From positions 1 through 64,000 of the forward strand of contig CALWGC010000007.1 of assembly GCA_944378105.1 (NCBI GenBank): a stretch of DNA of 64,000 nt, read 5' to 3'. Below are positions 60,042 through 64,000 of the stretch, one piece after another. The position numbers were made by a program, and so were the translations under genes. The notes under the pieces were generated by a model, which ran no database searches, was not told where the DNA came from, and saw nothing but the letters and a program-made list of their open reading frames with translations. Each line of letters starts with the position of its first letter. Position 1 is the stretch's first letter. The stretch is from an uncultured Clostridia bacterium (lineage in GTDB: Bacteria; Bacillota; Clostridia; Lachnospirales; Anaerotignaceae).

Positions 60042-60584
60042 TCAATTTCTGATGGGGCAGCTGTGTCCGTCACAGCCTTGGCAGCCTTCAAAGCCAATTT
60101 TTCTGCTGCGCCGCTCCAATAACACCGTGCTTCTCCAAAGGCCAAAGGCATCCCGGGCGATTTTATCCCGACGGCCCACCAGACGGAAGCCCACACTTTG
60201 GTGCAGCTGGATGCTGGCTTCGTTTTCTTCCATCACCACAGCCTGTATGGTCCAAAATCCGGCTGCATCGGCAATGTCAATGAGGGAGAGGAGCAAGGCT
60301 TTGCCTAAGCCTTCGCCCCGGCAATCCTCTGTCACATAAACACTGTCTTCCACCACACCACGATAAGCGGCGCGGGCAGATGTGGGGCTAAGACAAGCAA
60401 AGGCCACCACCTTTCCTTCCTGTTCCACCACCAAGCGCCCTTCTTTGAGATGGCCCTTGTCCCAGGTATCATAGTCTGGCGCCTGTTGTTCAAAGGTGGC
60501 CATGTTACTGGCGATGCCTTCTTTATAAATGTTCATCATCTGGCAAAAATCTTCCTGTTTCATGGGACGAATGGTACCGTTCAT
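60042..60584 (-). CDS. GNAT acetyltransferase of the phosphinothricin/methionine-sulfoximine type
   Basis: 180-residue GNAT enzyme resembling PAT/MnaT acetyltransferases. It has IRPMKQEDFCQMMNIYKEGI at the start and the middle NMATFEQQAPDYDTWDKGHL, the typical ATFE.....W segment. CRGEGLGKALLLSLID binds acetyl-CoA. NEASIQLHQSVGFRLVG and a late WRSTVLLERRS follow. The last ~12 residues (GCQGCDGHSCPIRN) add a small cysteine-rich tail that is unusual. ATG 60584 overlaps the stop of the DUF2161 gene (ATGA). Likely it acetylates a toxic amino-acid analogue or methionine sulfone. Confidence 0.88.
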   Translation of the reverse strand: MNGTIRPMKQEDFCQMMNIYKEGIASNMATFEQQAPDYDTWDKGHLKEGRLVVEQEGKVVAFACLSPTSARAAYRGVVEDSVYVTEDCRGEGLGKALLLSLIDIADAAGFWTIQAVVMEENEASIQLHQSVGFRLVGRRDKIARDAFGLWRSTVLLERRSRKIGFEGCQGCDGHSCPIRN

Positions 60585-61297
60585 CTGGATAACCACCTTT
60601 CTTTATTTTTTTGTAATTGTGCCAATAGTGGCGCGTATTCTTGGGAATGCAACGCTTCCTGTCCCTTGGCCGAGACGGTATAGACGCCGCGGGCCTTTTT
60701 TTCAAACCAACCATAATAGTCTCTGGCCAAGATGGTTTGGCTCTTTTTTTCAAACCCTGCTTCTTCCAACTCTTTTCTGGTCACTTCCCCTTTTTGGGAG
60801 ACAAACAGCAGCACCAAAAGCGCCGCCTCCCGATAGGCCGTAATCAGTTTCGTTTTGGTGACGCCGCCAGTGTTGAAACTGCCGCTGCGCCCTTCCAATT
60901 CTTTTTGTACTGCTTTTTTCTTGCGATAGTTGGTGGCCACGCCCCCTTCGCCGGCTTCCAGCACCAACTGGGCATAGGGCGCCTCCACCTCCATGGAGAC
61001 AAAAATCAGCCCAATCCCCAACCGCTTTAAAAGCGCCATCATCTGTCGCAAACTCTTGTCTCGGCCACTTTTTTTGGGCCTTGGCACCGCCACATAAACA
61101 AAGGGGACATAGCTTTGCCGCTCCATGGCTTGATAGATCAGCTTCAGCTGAAAACTTTTTTTCAGCTCCACCGCCAGCAATACCCCTTCCTTTTGGGCCA
61201 ACACATCACAGCCGTTGACTTCCGCCTGCACAAAAAAGCCCATTTCCTCCAACAATGCCTTCACCGGCTCATATAACTCTCGTTCCAAAAACGCCAT
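60581..61297 (-). CDS. DUF2161 protein with a nuclease-like N-terminal domain
   Basis: 238-residue protein. The N-terminal ~130 residues fit the PD-(D/E)XK fold: YEPVKALLEEMGFFVQAEVNGCDVLAQKEGVLLAVELKKSF, with D-x-n-E-x-K (Asp31, Glu44, Lys46). The rest is helical with a winged-helix-like end (EVTRKELEEAGFEKKSQTILARDYYGWFEKKARGVYTVS). DUF2161 proteins are of unknown function; nuclease or DNA-binding activity is suggested by the fold. The gene is one base after pepP and overlaps the acetyltransferase, so the three form one unit. Confidence 0.88.
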   Translation of the reverse strand: MAFLERELYEPVKALLEEMGFFVQAEVNGCDVLAQKEGVLLAVELKKSFQLKLIYQAMERQSYVPFVYVAVPRPKKSGRDKSLRQMMALLKRLGIGLIFVSMEVEAPYAQLVLEAGEGGVATNYRKKKAVQKELEGRSGSFNTGGVTKTKLITAYREAALLVLLFVSQKGEVTRKELEEAGFEKKSQTILARDYYGWFEKKARGVYTVSAKGQEALHSQEYAPLLAQLQKNKERWLSR

Positions 61298-61298
61298 A

Positions 61299-62504
61299 TC
61301 ATTTCCCCGCCATCAGCGCTTCAATTTCTTCCGTCGTCTTGGCCAGCCCTTCGGTCAATACTTTGGCCCCGTCCTTGGTCACCAGCACGTCGTCTTCAAT
61401 GCGGATGCCAATGCCCCAAGGGGCAATATAAAGCCCCGGTTCCACAGTGATGACCATGCCTTCTTGGAGCAGTTGGCTTCGATCCCCCACGTCATGGGTT
61501 TGAGCACCCAAAAAGTGGCTGACGTTATGGAAATAATATGCAAAGACTTCTTCCCTCGTTTGTACGAGACCAATTTCCTTCAGTTGTTCAAAATAATATT
61601 CCTTTAACATTTCATTTAAGGAAGGATAGGGCACACCGGGACGAATGGCATCGATCACCAATTTTTGTCCGCCCAAAACGATATCATACACCAGTTTTTG
61701 CCGGGGCGAAAAACGGCCATTGACCGGGAAGGTGCGGGTGATATCGCCATTATAATAGCCCACCTGGGCTCCACAGTCCACCAGCACCAAATCGCCGTCT
61801 TTGGTCTGGCTGTCGTTTTGGCCATAATGGAGCACAGTACCGTTTTGGCCGGAGGCCACAATAGTGGCAAAGGCCCGGTCTTTGACGCCCCGTTTTTTTA
61901 ATACAAAATCAAAATAAGCTTCCAATTCATATTCCATCCTGCCGGGTTTGGCCTGTTTCATCAATTCTGCCAAGGCTTCTTTCGTAATTTCCATGGCTTC
62001 TTGCATCAGTGAAAGCTCTGCCTCTGTTTTGATGCAGCGCATTTGGGCCAAACGCGGCGCAACGTCTGCCACAGAGCCTGAAAAAAAGCTACCCTTGGCT
62101 TCTTCTATTGTCAAATCCACCCGGCTTTGATCCAGATACAGTCGTTTGCAAGAAAGCGCCTGTTTCTCTCTTTCCCAATCGGCCAAAAACCGGATATCTT
62201 CAATGCCGCTGCGCGCTGTGGCTTCTTCGTCTGTCATATTGGCGCCAATCCAGCGGGCCATCTGGCCGTTATCGGGCGGGATATACAGCCGCTCCACGTT
62301 CCCCTGCGCCGTCTTTTCCAAATACAGCACCATCTCCTGCCGGTCGATACCGGTGAGGTAATAAAAATTGCGGTCCGGTGTAAAAGGATAATCCTCATCG
62401 CCCCGTTTATTGGGCGCTTTTCCGGCAAAAAGGACCAGTCCGTCGCCTTCCAAAAGTCCTTCCAAAAGTGCTTGTCGTTTTTCTATCCAAAAAGCATGTT
62501 CCAT
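61299..62504 (-). CDS. pepP: Xaa-Pro aminopeptidase (M24B family)
   Basis: 401-residue metalloaminopeptidase that removes N-terminal residues before proline. The N-terminal creatinase-like domain carries FTPDRNFYYLTG. The catalytic domain has the metal ligands in VLVDCGAQVGYYNGDITRTFPV (two Asp), NVSHFLGAQTHDVGDRS (His), VITVEPGLYI (Glu) and IRIEDDVLV (Glu). ATG 62504 follows AAAGGAGG. It heads the unit with DUF2161 and an acetyltransferase and diverges from tgt. All catalytic residues are in place. Confidence 0.95.
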   Translation of the reverse strand: MEHAFWIEKRQALLEGLLEGDGLVLFAGKAPNKRGDEDYPFTPDRNFYYLTGIDRQEMVLYLEKTAQGNVERLYIPPDNGQMARWIGANMTDEEATARSGIEDIRFLADWEREKQALSCKRLYLDQSRVDLTIEEAKGSFFSGSVADVAPRLAQMRCIKTEAELSLMQEAMEITKEALAELMKQAKPGRMEYELEAYFDFVLKKRGVKDRAFATIVASGQNGTVLHYGQNDSQTKDGDLVLVDCGAQVGYYNGDITRTFPVNGRFSPRQKLVYDIVLGGQKLVIDAIRPGVPYPSLNEMLKEYYFEQLKEIGLVQTREEVFAYYFHNVSHFLGAQTHDVGDRSQLLQEGMVITVEPGLYIAPWGIGIRIEDDVLVTKDGAKVLTEGLAKTTEEIEALMAGK

Positions 62505-62536
62505 CTTTCGTTCCTCCTTTTTTTGGCCATGTGGTC

Positions 62537-62545
62537 ATTATACCA
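62537..62545 (-). promoter_or_regulatory. Extended -10 of pepP
   Basis: Minus-strand TGGTATAAT, 33 bases before the pepP start, with only a weak CACATT at the -35 distance. Confidence 0.65.
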
Positions 62546-62565
62546 TATTTCCTTTCAGAAATGTG

Positions 62566-62594
62566 TTGAAATCCATTGCAAAGTTCGGTATATT
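62566..62594 (+). promoter_or_regulatory. Promoter of tgt
   Basis: TTGAAA (62566-62571), 17 bases, TATATT (62589-62594), 33 bases before ATG 62628, diverging from the pepP promoter. Confidence 0.75.
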
Positions 62595-62627
62595 TTTAGT
62601 AATGACCGCAAAAAGGAGAATGCAATC

Positions 62628-63791
62628 ATGTATCAACTGTTAAAACAAAGCGGACGGGCCAAGCGCGGCCGCTTCATCACCCCCCACGGCACCATCGAAA
62701 CGCCGGTGTTTATGAACGTGGGCACGTCGGCCGCCATCAAAGGCGCCGTTTCCACCGAGGATTTGGAGCAGCTGAAATGCCAGGTGGAGCTTTCCAATAC
62801 CTATCACCTCCATGTGCGCCCCGGTGACAAAATCATCAAACAACTGGGCGGCCTGCACAAATTCATGGTGTGGGACAAGCCTATTTTGACCGACTCCGGC
62901 GGATTCCAGGTATTTTCTTTGGCTTCTTTGCGCAAAATCAAAGAAGAAGGCGTTTACTTTTCTTCCCATATCGATGGCCGAAAAATCTTCATGGGCCCGG
63001 AAGAAAGCATGCAAATCCAAAGCAATCTTGGCTCCACCATCGCCATGGCCTTTGACGAATGCCCTTCTGCCGTGGCAGAGCGCAGCTATGTGGAAAACAG
63101 TGTGGCCCGTACCACCCGGTGGCTTGTGCGCTGCAAAGCGGAAATGGCCCGGTTAAACAGCCTGGACGACACCATCAATAAACAGCAAATGCTTTTTGGC
63201 ATCAACCAAGGCGCCATCTTCCCCGATATTCGCCGGGAACACGCCAAAATCATCTCCGAGCTGGATTTGGACGGTTATGCCATTGGGGGCCTGGCCGTTG
63301 GCGAAACCCATGCAGAAATGTACCATATCTTGGAAGAAACCGTACCCTATTTACCGGTCAATAAACCAACGTATCTGATGGGTGTGGGGACACCGGAAAA
63401 CATTTTGGAAGCCGTGGAACGGGGCGTAGACTTTTTTGACTGTGTGCTGCCGGCAAGAAATGGCCGCCATGCCCATGTCTATACCAATTTTGGCAAAGTC
63501 AATCTGCTCAACGCCAAATTTGAGCTGGACGACACCCCCATCGACGAAACGTGCCAGTGCCCCGTTTGCCGCCGCTATTCCAAGGCCTATATCCGCCATT
63601 TGTTCAAGGCCCGGGAAATGTTGGCCATGCGTCTTTGCGTGATGCACAATTTATATTTCTTTAACACGCTGATGGAAGAAATCCGTTTGGCCTTGGACGA
63701 AGACCGATTTGCCCAGTACAAAAAAGAAAAACTGGAAGGCTTTGCCCGCGGCGTGGAAGGCAAACCACAGCCCAAAAAGAAACGCCATTGA
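62628..63791 (+). CDS. tgt: tRNA-guanine transglycosylase
   Basis: 387-residue enzyme that exchanges guanine for preQ1 (or queuine) in the anticodon of Asp, Asn, His and Tyr tRNAs. It has FITPHGTIETPVFMNVGT, LSNTYHLHVRPGD, ILTDSGGFQVFS with the active-site Asp, MAFDECPSA and FFDCVLPARNGRHAHV with the nucleophile region. The zinc site is C-x-C-x2-C (CQCPVC) then His. ATG 62628 has AAAAGGAG upstream; the frame runs open far upstream, but that is pepP antisense. It precedes yajC, the usual neighbour in Bacillota. Confidence 0.97.
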   Translation: MYQLLKQSGRAKRGRFITPHGTIETPVFMNVGTSAAIKGAVSTEDLEQLKCQVELSNTYHLHVRPGDKIIKQLGGLHKFMVWDKPILTDSGGFQVFSLASLRKIKEEGVYFSSHIDGRKIFMGPEESMQIQSNLGSTIAMAFDECPSAVAERSYVENSVARTTRWLVRCKAEMARLNSLDDTINKQQMLFGINQGAIFPDIRREHAKIISELDLDGYAIGGLAVGETHAEMYHILEETVPYLPVNKPTYLMGVGTPENILEAVERGVDFFDCVLPARNGRHAHVYTNFGKVNLLNAKFELDDTPIDETCQCPVCRRYSKAYIRHLFKAREMLAMRLCVMHNLYFFNTLMEEIRLALDEDRFAQYKKEKLEGFARGVEGKPQPKKKRH

Positions 63792-63807
63792 TGGTTTTTT
63801 ACGCGGC

Positions 63808-63836
63808 TTGACTTCATAGGAAAATTTTGTTACACT
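63808..63836 (+). promoter_or_regulatory. Promoter between tgt and yajC
   Basis: TTGACT (63808-63813), 17 bases, TACACT (63831-63836), about 85 bases before the start at 63922, so yajC can be made independently of tgt. Confidence 0.7.
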
Positions 63837-63921
63837 AAGCTTACGTGTTTTTAAACTTTTCATCGGTTGGTTCGTATTTGGTGAAAAGAAATCGATTATC
63901 TACTAAAGGAGAGAATGTCCA

Positions 63922-64000
63922 ATGAATTTTGCACTGTTGACAAGCACCGTCGTAAACGGCGCCGCTTCTTCCGGCGGGGATGCAGCTGCCTCCAGCGGTG
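63922..64000 (+). CDS. yajC: Start of a YajC-like preprotein translocase subunit (cut by the window end)
   Basis: 26 codons are visible: NFALLTSTVVNGAASSGGDAA and Ser/Gly, which resembles the short Ala/Ser/Gly-rich leader before the single membrane helix of YajC proteins in Clostridia. ATG 63922 follows AAAGGAGAG. The position after tgt is the standard one for yajC. The diagnostic membrane helix lies beyond the window, so the call rests on context. Confidence 0.65.
   Translation, partial: MNFALLTSTVVNGAASSGGDAAASSG

Noticed and set aside
62127..62627. Long N-terminal extension of tgt
   Set aside because: It overlaps pepP on the other strand. The family start and ribosome site are at ATG 62628.

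Overview
The window is a chromosomal stretch of a low- to mid-GC, spore-forming anaerobic Bacillota, most likely a gut Clostridia. The evidence is Firmicute sigma-A promoters and strong Shine-Dalgarno sites, a CotS-like spore-coat gene, a Tn1549-like conjugative transposon end, several PadR modules, a split LysO lysine exporter, and a bilirubin-reductase operon of the kind known from gut Clostridia. I cannot name the species.

Layout. 1-3.1 kb: right end of an integrative element (replication protein tail, DnaC-like ATPase, TnpW, large serine recombinase), which appears to have cut a GNAT gene at its border. 3.1-6 kb: a PadR-controlled membrane-protein operon facing a two-gene lysine exporter. 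6-9.4 kb: a solitary carB. 9.6-13.6 kb: a PucR-type regulator divergent from a creatininase-family hydrolase and two proteins of unknown family. 13.7-19 kb: CotS, tRNA-Lys, cca, a GT8 glycosyltransferase, and a PadR/DUF2812/DUF6472 unit. 19-23 kb: an IlvD/Edd dehydratase and a second PadR/DUF2812 pair. 23-27.4 kb: a catabolic-looking cluster (ornithine-cyclodeaminase family, threonine-dehydratase family, LysR, LarA-like). 27.8-30.8 kb: an accessory stretch with GNAT, chloramphenicol acetyltransferase, yjdF behind a probable yjdF riboswitch, and an AT-rich gene of unknown function. 30.9-37.5 kb: guaBA, tex and rdgB-yfcE. 37.5-44 kb: a cell-wall amidase, a Cys-rich microprotein, tRNA-Leu, a GT4 glycosyltransferase and two aminotransferases. 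44-47.3 kb: a transporter/FAD-oxidoreductase/unknown operon. 47.4-51.4 kb: ACT regulator, hom, thrB, lysC. 51.4-55 kb: an Spx/ArsC-family protein, TRAP permeases without a binding protein, and a HAD phosphatase. 55-57.9 kb: an unknown 504-residue protein and a CobD/HisC-like aminotransferase. 57.9-60 kb: bilQ-bilR-bilS. 60-64 kb: an acetyltransferase, DUF2161 protein, pepP, tgt and the start of yajC.

The core genes cover GMP synthesis (guaBA), aspartate-family amino acids (lysC, hom, thrB), carbamoyl phosphate (carB), and tRNA maturation and modification (cca, tgt). The accessory content suggests life in the gut on amino-acid-like substrates, with TRAP uptake, small-molecule dehydratases and reductases, bilirubin reduction, and defence against aromatic toxins and chloramphenicol. 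The strongest specific recognition is the bilQRS operon. The least described units are the PucR/creatininase cluster, the LarA-like/LysR/dehydratase/reductase cluster, and the FAD-oxidoreductase/transporter operon.
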